This document shows, piece by piece, positions 1 to 7,020 of a stretch of 8,510 nt of DNA. The notes beneath the pieces are model-generated. The model did no database searches. It was not told the DNA's origin and saw only the letters and a list, made by a program, of their open reading frames with translations. A program made the translations under genes and the position numbers. The stretch is from an uncultured Geobacteraceae bacterium. GTDB lineage: Bacteria; Desulfobacterota; Desulfuromonadia; Geobacterales; Pseudopelobacteraceae. Within the stretch, counting starts at the first letter, position 1. Each line of letters begins with the position of its first letter. The stretch lies in assembly GCA_903879825.1 (NCBI GenBank), contig CAIRND010000564.1:1-8510 (forward strand), read 5' to 3'.

Positions 1-29
1 ATCTGGACGAGGCGTTTGAGAAATATTAA
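1..29 (+). CDS. 3' end of an upstream gene (partial, unidentified)
   Basis: Reading from base 3, the window opens with eight sense codons (LDEAFEKY) and a TAA stop at 27-29. A hairpin terminator follows 12 bases later, which is the expected arrangement for the end of a real gene. Eight residues are too few to name the product. The helix-like acidic and aromatic tail carries no diagnostic motif. The reading frame is inferred mainly from the stop and terminator context. Confidence 0.45.
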
Positions 30-41
30 GGCACTACCACG

Positions 42-78
42 AGCCCCCTTCGTAGCATCAGGAGGGGGCTTTCAGTTT
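42..78 (+). terminator. Rho-independent terminator of the upstream gene
   Basis: An 8-bp perfect GC-rich stem (AGCCCCCT at 42-49 pairs with AGGGGGCT at 63-70) encloses a 13-base loop. It is followed by a T-rich but interrupted tail (TTCAGTTT). It lies 12 bases after a stop codon. The weak U-tract and large loop mean termination may be incomplete. Only 33 bases separate the stem from the next start codon. Confidence 0.75.
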
Positions 79-103
79 AGCGCACACTTCAGAGGGTTTT
101 CCA

Positions 104-2224
104 ATGACTGACACTAACTGGTTCGGCAAGATGCCGCTTATACTCGTTTTCTTCTACCTCCTTCTCTCAGCTCTCTGGGCGTATGTATCCAATACTATGC
201 TGCTCCATTATGTCCGGGATGTTGAGCTGTTTTCGGGCATTGATACCCTCATGGACTGGGCATTCATTGTCGTGACATCTTTGTTTTTATACAAGTTGCT
301 GTCCCGCTTTATTTTGATGGTCACTGACCGGGAACAACAGTATCAAACGTTGGCTGATTCGGGTCAGGCACTGGTCTGGTTGGCGGGGACCGATCAGCTG
401 TGTCATTATTTTAACAAAACCTGGCTGAAATTTACCGGTCGGTCGCTTGAACAGGAAAAGGGTAACGGCTGGGCTGAAGGCGTACATCCGGACGATCTTC
501 AACGCTGCCTGGATATCTATTCCCGTTCCTTTGAAAAACGCGAAAAATTCAGTATGGATTATCGCTTGCGCCGCGCTGACGGTGAATATCGCTGGCTCCA
601 AGATGATGGTTCACCTTGTTATGACAGTTCGGGAGAATTTGTCGGTTACATCGGGTTTTGTCTCGATGTAACGGAAGGCAAAGAGCTTGAGCTGGAACTT
701 GCCAGAAATAATGAATACATGTCTGCCATCCTTGACTGCCTGTCAGATGGTGTCGTCGCCTGCGACAAAGATGGCACTCTTTCGCTCTTCAATCGTTCAA
801 CCCGTGAGTTTCACGGCCTTCCCGAACAGCCGCTTCCCCCCGATCAGTGGGCCGATTATTATGACATCTTTGAAAAAGACGGCATAACCCGGATGAAAAC
901 GGAAAATATTCCGCTTTTTAGGGCTCTGCAGGGTCAAGAGGTGAATAATCAGGAAATTGTTGTCGTCTCCAAGGGAGCCACACCACTTACTCTGCTGGCA
1001 ACGGGGCGACAGTTGGTGAGTAATTGTGGCGAAAAACTTGGTGCCGTAGTCAGTCTGCACGATGTCACGATGGTAAAAGCGCTGGAAGAACATATACGTC
1101 AGGCACAGAAGCTCGAGTCAATCGGCACTCTGGCCGGAGGGGTCGCGCACGATTTCAATAATATTCTAACCGTTATTATCGGTGCTGCCGCCCTCCTGGA
1201 GTTGAACGTAGCTGATGATCCGGAACAGATGGAACTTGTTGCCCAGATAAGCCATTCCGCCGAAAGGGCCACCAAGCTGACCCAGAGCCTGCTGGCCTTC
1301 AGCCGTAAGCAAGCGATCAACAAGCAACCGGAGGATGTTGGTTCTGTTGTTACCACCATGCAGGACTTTTTTGGCCGGATAATAGGTGAGGATATTCTGC
1401 TCACAACATATCTGCCTGATGAAGCGCTCATGGTAACGATCGACCGTGGTCAGATTGAACAAGTTCTGATGAATCTGGCGATTAATGCCCGTGACGCCAT
1501 GCCGCACGGTGGTGTCCTGGACATTGTTGTCTCACCGGTTGAAAACGATGGTACACAGCTCGATCTGGAGGGGTGCCGCTATGGGCATTATGCCCTGATT
1601 ACCGTTTCCGATACCGGAGAAGGTATCGACCCGGAGACAGCAAAAAGGATTTTTGAGCCTTTTTTTACTACCAAACTGTTGGGTAAGGGAACCGGACTTG
1701 GGCTATCGATGGCATACGGCATTATCCGTCAGCATGATGGGGTGATACAAGTAGAGAGTACACAGGGGGAGGGGGCAACCTTTAAAATATATCTGCCGCT
1801 GCGGGATCAGTCGGAGAAGCCGGTATCAGTGCTTTCTCTGAAACAGCTGCCGGGGGGCACTGAAACTATCCTGCTGGTAGAGGATGATCCTGAAGTGCTG
1901 GTGATGAATAAGGGTCTTCTCGAACGAGCCGGTTATGTGGTGCTGAGTGCGCTTGATGGTGCCGAAGCACTGGACCTGTTCAGGCGCGGCTCAGATGCCA
2001 TAGCACTGGTTGTCCTGGATGTTGTAATGCCTGGTATGAACGGCAAGGATGTCTATGGAAAATTGAAAGAATACAGGAATAATGTCAAAGTGCTGTTTGT
2101 CAGCGGTTATACGGCAGATGTCCTTAACACAAAAGGAGTTGTACAATCGGGTAATAACTTCATATCCAAGCCACTGAATCCGCAGGTTTTCTTGAGGCGC
2201 GTCCGTGCATTGATTGACGGCTGA
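104..2224 (+). CDS. Membrane-bound hybrid histidine kinase, TM2-PAS-PAS-HisKA-HATPase-REC
   Basis: This is a sensor kinase that would autophosphorylate on His and pass the phosphate to its own receiver. Two hydrophobic helices (about residues 10-30 and 50-70) with a short loop form an N-terminal module often seen before PAS kinases. PAS1 spans about 77-193 and PAS2 about 203-325. The H-box GGVAHDFNN places the phosphorylated His at 349. The ATPase domain has an N-box at about 457-463 (NLAINAR), a G1 box at 503 (DTGEGI) and a G2 box at 527-534 (GKGTGLGL). The C-terminal receiver has the acidic pair D594/D595, phospho-acceptor D639, S667 and K689. AGAGGG at 91-96, seven bases before the ATG, supports the start. 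PAS1 is strikingly similar to the PAS of the Cache kinase starting at 4822. No Hpt domain is present. The signal sensed is unknown. The architecture is clear and no single gene name applies. Confidence 0.95.
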   Translation: MTDTNWFGKMPLILVFFYLLLSALWAYVSNTMLLHYVRDVELFSGIDTLMDWAFIVVTSLFLYKLLSRFILMVTDREQQYQTLADSGQALVWLAGTDQLCHYFNKTWLKFTGRSLEQEKGNGWAEGVHPDDLQRCLDIYSRSFEKREKFSMDYRLRRADGEYRWLQDDGSPCYDSSGEFVGYIGFCLDVTEGKELELELARNNEYMSAILDCLSDGVVACDKDGTLSLFNRSTREFHGLPEQPLPPDQWADYYDIFEKDGITRMKTENIPLFRALQGQEVNNQEIVVVSKGATPLTLLATGRQLVSNCGEKLGAVVSLHDVTMVKALEEHIRQAQKLESIGTLAGGVAHDFNNILTVIIGAAALLELNVADDPEQMELVAQISHSAERATKLTQSLLAFSRKQAINKQPEDVGSVVTTMQDFFGRIIGEDILLTTYLPDEALMVTIDRGQIEQVLMNLAINARDAMPHGGVLDIVVSPVENDGTQLDLEGCRYGHYALITVSDTGEGIDPETAKRIFEPFFTTKLLGKGTGLGLSMAYGIIRQHDGVIQVESTQGEGATFKIYLPLRDQSEKPVSVLSLKQLPGGTETILLVEDDPEVLVMNKGLLERAGYVVLSALDGAEALDLFRRGSDAIALVVLDVVMPGMNGKDVYGKLKEYRNNVKVLFVSGYTADVLNTKGVVQSGNNFISKPLNPQVFLRRVRALIDG

Positions 2225-2287
2225 TGTGTCACAGGGGCAGGCGGTGGACCGGCCTTTTGTCGGCCTCACACCACAGGAGCTTTTTAC

Positions 2288-2884
2288 ATGGCGTTTACCT
2301 TCTTTTTTCGAGATTTACCGGTGCTGGAATATGCGGTACATGAAACCATTAAACTTGCCATGGGACGGATGCGCATCAAGGTGTGGGATGCGGGCAGCGC
2401 GCTCGGGCAGGAACCATATACGGTGGCAATTCTTTTTGCAGAACGGCTCGGAGCGACATTCAATAATCTGTATCTCGATGCGACTGATTACGATAGCGAA
2501 AATAATTTTGGCGATATTGTCACGCAGGCCACCTATAAGTATGAAGAGTTGCAGCGGATACCGGTTGATATCTTCAAAAAATATTTCGTTGCCCAGGAAA
2601 ACGATCTCTACCGGGTTTGTGACAAAGTCCGCTCACGGGTTTTTTTTCGCTATCATGATCTTCTCTCTCTTAAGCCGATTGGTTCTGATTATGCCTTGGT
2701 AGTCTGTAAAAATGTTCTGCTGCATTTTCAATATAGTGAGAGAATCGAAGTTATTACCATGTATCATCAGGCCTTGAGTCCTGGCGGTTTTCTCGCTCTG
2801 GAAAACACCCAAAAAATGCCGGTAGAAATTTTACACCTGTTTGAACAGGTCGTGCCGGATGCCCAGTTGTATCGAAAAATATAA
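2288..2884 (+). CDS. Short CheR-type SAM-dependent methyltransferase lacking the N-terminal domain
   Basis: The protein (198 residues) matches the catalytic part of CheR, which uses S-adenosylmethionine to methylate glutamates of chemoreceptors. Visible landmarks are FFFRD at 5-9 (CheR family T-FFRD), the SAM loop around 33-45 (WDAGSALGQEPYT, against the usual W-AGCSTGEEPYS), ATDYD at 65-69 with the probable ribose-binding acid D67, FRYHDLL, and CKNVLLHF at 140-147 followed by LSPGGFL. Typical CheR is about 270-290 residues. Here the protein starts where the N-terminal helical domain normally ends. AGGAG at 2275-2279, eight bases before ATG, shows this start is used, so the short form is not a miscall. 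The gene lies 63 bases after the hybrid kinase and is probably co-transcribed with it. No chemoreceptor is nearby, so the substrate is unknown. A methyltransferase-like regulator without catalysis is possible, but the SAM motifs look largely intact. Confidence 0.85.
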   Translation: MAFTFFFRDLPVLEYAVHETIKLAMGRMRIKVWDAGSALGQEPYTVAILFAERLGATFNNLYLDATDYDSENNFGDIVTQATYKYEELQRIPVDIFKKYFVAQENDLYRVCDKVRSRVFFRYHDLLSLKPIGSDYALVVCKNVLLHFQYSERIEVITMYHQALSPGGFLALENTQKMPVEILHLFEQVVPDAQLYRKI

Positions 2885-3187
2885 GGGGAGCAATGGTCGT
2901 TAATATGTTTGATTCCTTGCGGGAATAGTGTAAAATCCAACCATGTTTTGTAACGTAATATCTCTATCATATATGGTATTAAAGGTGTTTATTGCTGAAT
3001 TATAACTCACTGACAACTGTTTTTTTAGAACTTTATTATTTAAACTGAATGTATGTAATCGGCGTCACGATGTTCGTGCGCCGTTTCTTGTTGTGATAGT
3101 TCAACCGTACATCTACTGTTTCGTAATAGCTGCATTCATACCTCGAGTTCTCATTGATCCATTAATAGATATGAAAAGGAACCGGCC
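2885..3187 (+). other. AT-rich intergenic region between two signalling units
   Basis: These 303 bases are visibly richer in A+T than the flanking genes and hold no convincing gene. The clearest element is the stem-loop at 3060-3092. An imperfect 14-bp palindrome (ATCCATTAATAGAT, 3157-3170) lies just upstream of the Shine-Dalgarno site AAGGA (3176-3180) of the next gene. A promoter for the second unit should lie between 3093 and 3175. I see only poor matches to sigma-70 boxes there and no GG-N10-GC sigma-54 site. Confidence 0.6.
3060..3092 (+). terminator. Probable Rho-independent terminator after the CheR-like gene
   Basis: CGGCG (3060-3064) pairs with CGCCG (3079-3083) and CACGA (3066-3070) pairs with TCGTG (3074-3078). 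T3065 is bulged and the loop is TGT. This gives ten base pairs, followed by the T-rich stretch TTTCTTGTT. It sits 175 bases after the cheR-like stop, which is rather far, so it could instead be a leader structure of the downstream operon. Confidence 0.55.
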
Positions 3188-4825
3188 ATGGTGACCGATA
3201 ACCCAGATGCTCCTTTGATCCTCGTTGTTGAAGACGACGACAGCCATGCAGAGCTTATGAAAATATCCCTTCATAGTGCTGTGGAAGAGTATCGCCTGGA
3301 AATGGCCGGCTCTCTGTACGCCGCACGGGCCAAAATTCTGCTGCAGGCCCCAGCCCTTATATTAACTGATTACCGATTACCCGACGGAGACGGCAGCGAG
3401 TTGGTAGTAACCGTAAAGGGACTCTGCCCGGTAATCTTACTGACCGCTCAGGGTAATGAACAGGTTGCTGTCGATGCCATGAAAGCGGGGGCCCACGATT
3501 ATGTGGTCAAAACAGCAGCGGTATTTTCAGGGATGTCGCGTATTGTACAATGCGGTTTGCGAGAGTGGGCTTGTATTCAGGAACAAAAAAAAGCTGAAAT
3601 TGAGCGCCAGAGAATGGAGCGCCACCTGCTGCATATCCAGAAACTTGAGAGTTTGGGGACAATGTCCGGAGGCATCGCCCATGATTTTAACAACCTGCTG
3701 CAGGCGGTGCTTGGCAATCTGGAACTGACTTTGATGAAACTTCCTCGTGATGCATCGGTACGCCATTTTGTTGATCGGGCGATAACTGCGGCTGAACGGG
3801 CTGCCAAATTGAGCGGTATGATGCTGGCGTACTCCGGGAAAGGACTTTTTAAAATAGAAAAAGTCGATTTAACCGCTCTGGTTGAGCACAATTCAGCCAT
3901 GTTGATTGCTACCGTCTCAAAGAGCATACGTTTTGAAATGAAACTTGACCATGCCCTGCCTCAGATCATGGCAGACGGAGATCAGCTGTTGCAGGTGATT
4001 ATGAACCTGATTATCAATGCCTCCGAGGCGATCGGTGACGCTAATGGCTCAATTACTCTTGCAACCGGTGTTCAGGAATTTGACCAAATAGCCTTGAATA
4101 GAAGTCTGCTTGAAGAAAAACCGGCGACTGGCGGCTATGTCTGGATGGAGGTCAGCGACAGTGGTTGTGGTATGGATGCTGCGACGCTGGATAAACTATT
4201 TGATCCGTTTTTTACCACCAAATTTACCGGGCGTGGTCTGGGAATGTCGGCTGCACAGGGTATAATCCGCGCTCACAAGGGAGCAATTCTGGTGGAGAGC
4301 AGCCCCGGTGTCGGCACAACCATCCAGGTGCTGTTTCCCGTTGTTGTCACTTCAGAGAATCAGGAGACCAGCAGTGAAACGACTGCTGATGATATGGCCT
4401 TAACCGCCATCCGGCATCCTGACAGAGTTTTGATTGTTGACGATGAAGAGATGATTCGCGAAGTTTGTACCGAAATGCTCGGAGAGCTTGGCTTTGAAAC
4501 AATAGCTGCAACTGGTGGTGTGGAAGCTCTTCGGATTTTCCAGGAACAGGAAGGGCACATCGAGTTGGTGCTGCTCGATCACAGCATGCCTGGCATGGAT
4601 GGCGTTGCCGTTTTTAAGGAATTGAGGAGAATATCCCCGGAGATCAAGGTGCTGCTGGCCAGCGGTTACAGTGAAGAAGAGGTTGCAGAACGTTTCAAGG
4701 GACTGGGCTTGGATGGTTTTATTCAGAAACCGTTTAACCTGAATCGCCTGACTGAGGTGGTGCAACAGGTGTTGGGGAAATCTTCATTCACAGACGCAAC
4801 ATCATTGACGGAGAAAACAGTATGA
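3188..4825 (+). CDS. Soluble hybrid histidine kinase, REC-HisKA-HATPase-REC
   Basis: This 545-residue cytoplasmic protein has no membrane segment. It carries a receiver at each end of a kinase core, so its activity may be gated by phosphorylation of the first receiver by another kinase. REC1 (about 9-125) has E15/D16/D17, phospho-acceptor D61 in [11 protein letters not shown], and K108. A coiled linker ([15 protein letters not shown]) leads to HisKA with GGIAHDFNN, His165. The ATPase domain shows an N-box at 273-277 (NLIIN), G1 at D324 (DSGCGM) and G2 at 348-353 (GRGLGM). REC2 (about 413-535) has D418/D419, phospho-acceptor D464 ([11 protein letters not shown]) and K514. AAGGA at 3176-3180, seven bases before ATG, supports the start. 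The stop overlaps the next start as ATGA, so translation is probably coupled. This is the first gene of the downstream unit. No Hpt domain is seen. Confidence 0.94.
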   Translation: MVTDNPDAPLILVVEDDDSHAELMKISLHSAVEEYRLEMAGSLYAARAKILLQAPALILTDYRLPDGDGSELVVTVKGLCPVILLTAQGNEQVAVDAMKAGAHDYVVKTAAVFSGMSRIVQCGLREWACIQEQKKAEIERQRMERHLLHIQKLESLGTMSGGIAHDFNNLLQAVLGNLELTLMKLPRDASVRHFVDRAITAAERAAKLSGMMLAYSGKGLFKIEKVDLTALVEHNSAMLIATVSKSIRFEMKLDHALPQIMADGDQLLQVIMNLIINASEAIGDANGSITLATGVQEFDQIALNRSLLEEKPATGGYVWMEVSDSGCGMDAATLDKLFDPFFTTKFTGRGLGMSAAQGIIRAHKGAILVESSPGVGTTIQVLFPVVVTSENQETSSETTADDMALTAIRHPDRVLIVDDEEMIREVCTEMLGELGFETIAATGGVEALRIFQEQEGHIELVLLDHSMPGMDGVAVFKELRRISPEIKVLLASGYSEEEVAERFKGLGLDGFIQKPFNLNRLTEVVQQVLGKSSFTDATSLTEKTV

Positions 4826-6288
4826 ACACCAATGCTTTTCAACCACGGTCGCTTAAGACAAGGATAACCATCATTTCCGTGGCTATTTTTTTGATCGGTA
4901 TTTGGTCTGTAACGTTTTATATCACCAGAATATTGCGCGATGATATGCAACGCATGCTGGGAAATCAGCTGTTTTCGACGGTGTCTTTTGTTGCAAGCCA
5001 AGTAAATGAAGATTTAGACCAACGGCTAAAAGCGTTGGGAAAAATTGCTCAAGAGATTAACCCGACCATGATTGCTCATACGTCTGACCTGCAGACACTT
5101 CTGGAACATCGGCCAATTTTTAATATTCTGTTTAATGGTGGCACATTTGTTACTGGTCTTGATGGGACTGCAATCGCCTCAATACCGCTCTCAGCGGGGC
5201 GCCGTGGCGTCAGCTATATGGATAGGGATTTTATTGCCGACGCGATCAAGCAGGGGAAAATAACCATCGGTCGACCGGTCATGGGCAAGCAGTTGAAGGC
5301 GCCTGTTTTGGTCATGGCAGTACCCCTCCGTGATGCTCACGGGAGAATAATCGGTGCCTTGGCGGGGGTCACCAATCTGGGTAACCCCAGCTTTCTGGAT
5401 AAATTAACGGAACACCGCTACAGCAAAACCGGTGGCTATCTGTTGATGGCACCACAGCACAACGTAATTGTCACCGCTACGGATAAAAGCCGTATCATGC
5501 AACCGCTCCCCCCTCCCGGCATCAACCAGATGCACGATCGCTACATGCAGGGTTTTGACGGCTATGGTGTTGCGGTGAATTCCCGTGGTATCGAAGAGCT
5601 CTCTGCGGCGAAGCACATATCCGTTGCCGGTTGGTTTGTTGCCGCTGTGCTGCCCACCAAAGAAGCCTATGCTCCGATTAGTGCCATGCAACAACGTATG
5701 CTGGTTGCCACAATTTCTCTGACGCTGCTGGCGGGTGGCCTAACCTGGTTGATATCTCTCTGGATATTGAAACGCCAACTTTCACCGATGCTTGCTGCCG
5801 CGAGAGCTCTTACCGCTCTTTCCGCCACAGACGAACATCCGCAACCGTTACCCATAACCAGGCATGACGAAATTGGTGAACTAATCGGTTCATTCAATGG
5901 CCTGCTGGAAACATTAGGGACACGTGACGCTGCCCTGCGTGAGAGCGAGTTGAATTATCGGACTCTTGCTGATTCTGGTCAGGCGCTTATCTGGAAGGCA
6001 CGCCCCGATAAACTTTGTGTGTATTTCAATAAAGTCTGGCTTGAATTTACCGGTAGAACGTATGAACAGGAGTTTGGTAATGGCTGGGCAGAGGGGGTTC
6101 ATCCCGATGATTTGCAACTCTGCTTTGATATCTATGTTACCGCATTTGATAAACGTGAAGCCTTCAGCATGGATTATCGTCTACGCCGCCACGACGGAGA
6201 ATATCGATGGATTCAGGATGATGGCTCTGTCCCCGTTATGACAGTGATGGCTGCTTCGTCGGTTATATCGGCTATTGCCTCGACATAA
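4822..6288 (+). CDS. Sensor half of a frameshifted Cache-HAMP-PAS histidine kinase
   Basis: As it stands this frame encodes 488 residues and contains only the sensory part. TM1 (about 15-35) is followed by a large periplasmic region (about 40-285) typical of dCache domains, which bind small molecules such as carboxylates or amino acids. TM2 is at about 293-316, a HAMP-like segment at 317-369 (ending [17 protein letters not shown]), then a PAS domain from about 375. The PAS reads normally to DDGS (466-469). The last 19 residues are out of register and lack the expected GYIG-DIT ending, which is encoded in the -1 frame. GGAG at 4810-4813, eight bases before ATG, and the ATGA overlap with the preceding gene support the start. 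Without a kinase domain this product could not signal by itself. The ligand cannot be told from sequence. Confidence 0.8.
   Translation: MNTNAFQPRSLKTRITIISVAIFLIGIWSVTFYITRILRDDMQRMLGNQLFSTVSFVASQVNEDLDQRLKALGKIAQEINPTMIAHTSDLQTLLEHRPIFNILFNGGTFVTGLDGTAIASIPLSAGRRGVSYMDRDFIADAIKQGKITIGRPVMGKQLKAPVLVMAVPLRDAHGRIIGALAGVTNLGNPSFLDKLTEHRYSKTGGYLLMAPQHNVIVTATDKSRIMQPLPPPGINQMHDRYMQGFDGYGVAVNSRGIEELSAAKHISVAGWFVAAVLPTKEAYAPISAMQQRMLVATISLTLLAGGLTWLISLWILKRQLSPMLAAARALTALSATDEHPQPLPITRHDEIGELIGSFNGLLETLGTRDAALRESELNYRTLADSGQALIWKARPDKLCVYFNKVWLEFTGRTYEQEFGNGWAEGVHPDDLQLCFDIYVTAFDKREAFSMDYRLRRHDGEYRWIQDDGSVPVMTVMAASSVISAIAST
6229..6237 (+). other. Frameshift site inside the PAS domain
   Basis: Upstream, the frame reads GGC TCT GTC CCC GTT (DGSVPV). 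The PAS continues in the frame CCC CGT TAT starting at 6231. The site is a C4 run. A tRNA on CCC slipping back one base would join the frames, but I see no obvious downstream stimulatory structure or internal Shine-Dalgarno that would mark programmed recoding. Confidence 0.75.
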
Positions 6289-6335
6289 CAGATCGTAAAC
6301 TTGCCGAAGAGACACTGAAGAAGATAAATACCGAG

Positions 6336-7010
6336 TTGGATCGTTTTACCTACACCGTTTCACACGATCTGAAAAGCCCGCTGATCACCATTCAGAGCTA
6401 TGCCGGAATGATAAAACGTGATCTTGAGGCGGGTAACCATGTCCGAGCGCAGGACGATCTCAAAAGGATTGAGGGTGCGGCGGGTAAGATGACCGCTCTG
6501 CTGGGCGACCTGTTGGAACTGTCCCGTGTTGGCAGACAGAAAAACGAATCCACTCAGATCGACATGAACCGACTGGTAAAAGAGTGTCTGGAACAGTTGA
6601 CGGGATCAATTGCTGTCAGCCAGGTTGAGGTTACGGTGCAGTCCGATCTTCCTGCGGTATTCGGCGATAAAAAACAGGTCGGTGAGATCGTTCAGAACCT
6701 GATTGAGAATGCCGTCAAATACAGAGGAGATCAGGCTGCGCACCGTATAGAGATCGGCACACGATTGGATGGTGCAGAGGTGGTCTTCTTTGTCAATGAT
6801 AATGGCAAAGGTATTGAATCGCGCTTTCACGAAACCATCTTCGGATTGTTTGAAAAGCTGGATACCGCGAGCGAAGGGACCGGAGTTGGCCTCGCGCTGG
6901 TAAAACGGATCGTTGAGGTGCATGGCGGACGTGTCTGGGTGGAGTCGGATGGGGTGGGGAAGGGATCATGCTTTTGCTTTACGCTGCCAAAGGCGGCTGA
7001 GGGCTTTTAA
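6336..7010 (+). CDS. Kinase half (HisKA-HATPase) of the frameshifted Cache kinase
   Basis: The open frame that completes the preceding gene runs without a stop from at least 6231 to 7010. The coordinates given begin at the first TTG (6336), but no convincing ribosome site precedes it, so independent translation is doubtful. The frame contains the PAS end ([13 protein letters not shown], from 6270), a short helical linker, and HisKA with TVSHDLKSP (His codon at 6363-6365). The ATPase domain follows, with an N-box (QNLIEN), G1 (DNGKGI) and G2 (GTGVGLALV). The ATPase and phosphorylation motifs are intact, so the core itself shows no decay. It closely resembles the kinase core of the next gene: roughly 60% identity by eye over HisKA and about 33 of 36 residues at the C-terminus. 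This half is best read as part of one gene starting at 4822. Confidence 0.75.
   Translation: MDRFTYTVSHDLKSPLITIQSYAGMIKRDLEAGNHVRAQDDLKRIEGAAGKMTALLGDLLELSRVGRQKNESTQIDMNRLVKECLEQLTGSIAVSQVEVTVQSDLPAVFGDKKQVGEIVQNLIENAVKYRGDQAAHRIEIGTRLDGAEVVFFVNDNGKGIESRFHETIFGLFEKLDTASEGTGVGLALVKRIVEVHGGRVWVESDGVGKGSCFCFTLPKAAEGF
6915..6964 (+). repeat. Direct repeat copy 1 in the kinase 3' end
   Basis: This copy pairs with 8041-8090 at an offset of 1126 bases, with 47 of 50 bases identical by hand alignment. The last 32 bases (6933-6964) are a perfect match. It encodes EVHGGRVWVESDGVGKG at the end of the HATPase domain. Confidence 0.9.
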
Positions 7011-7020
7011 GGGGTAATAT

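Larger units (their letters stand above)
4822..7010 (+). pseudogene. Cache-HAMP-PAS-HisKA-HATPase kinase gene with a single frameshift
   Basis: The two open frames join into one conventional kinase if the frame shifts at GTCCCCGTT (6229-6237). In the -1 frame, [16 protein letters not shown] continues the PAS exactly where the paralogous PAS of the 104-2224 kinase has PCYDSSGEFVGYIGFC. Adding one C to the C4 run gives DGSVPRYDSDG and a protein of about 729 residues, with the phosphorylated His near 515. Removing the two bases GT (6229-6230) gives DGSPRYDSDG, closer to the paralog. Everything on both sides is intact, so this is a sequencing error, a very recent mutation or, less likely, recoding on C-CCC. 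If the break is real, the gene is a pseudogene in this strain. Confidence 0.8.

Noticed and set aside
2247..2265. Possible GGCC-based hairpin between the first kinase and the CheR-like gene.
   Set aside because: Only about four base pairs form with no T-tract; it does not argue against co-transcription.
2640..2647. T8 run in the CheR-like gene, with an A8 run at 3585-3592 in the hybrid kinase, as phase-variable tracts.
   Set aside because: Both frames are intact and eight-base runs encoding Phe or Lys are common; there is no sign of switching.
2912..2926. Five-bp hairpin ATTCC/GGAAT after the CheR-like gene.
   Set aside because: The stem is weak and no T-tract follows; the 3060-3092 structure is the better terminator.
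2893..2928. Eleven-codon open frame (MVVNMFDSLRE) just after the CheR-like gene, preceded by AAGGGG.
   Set aside because: It is too short, the ribosome-site spacing is tight, and nothing suggests a leader-peptide function because no terminator or gene follows closely.
3100..3129. Possible promoter boxes TTCAAC and TAATAG, 18 bases apart.
   Set aside because: Both boxes match the sigma-70 consensus poorly and similar pairs occur by chance in AT-rich DNA.
6225..6260. Programmed -1 frameshifting as the explanation of the split kinase.
   Set aside because: The C-CCC run could slip, but there is no strong heptamer, internal Shine-Dalgarno or clear downstream structure; an indel or sequencing error is simpler.
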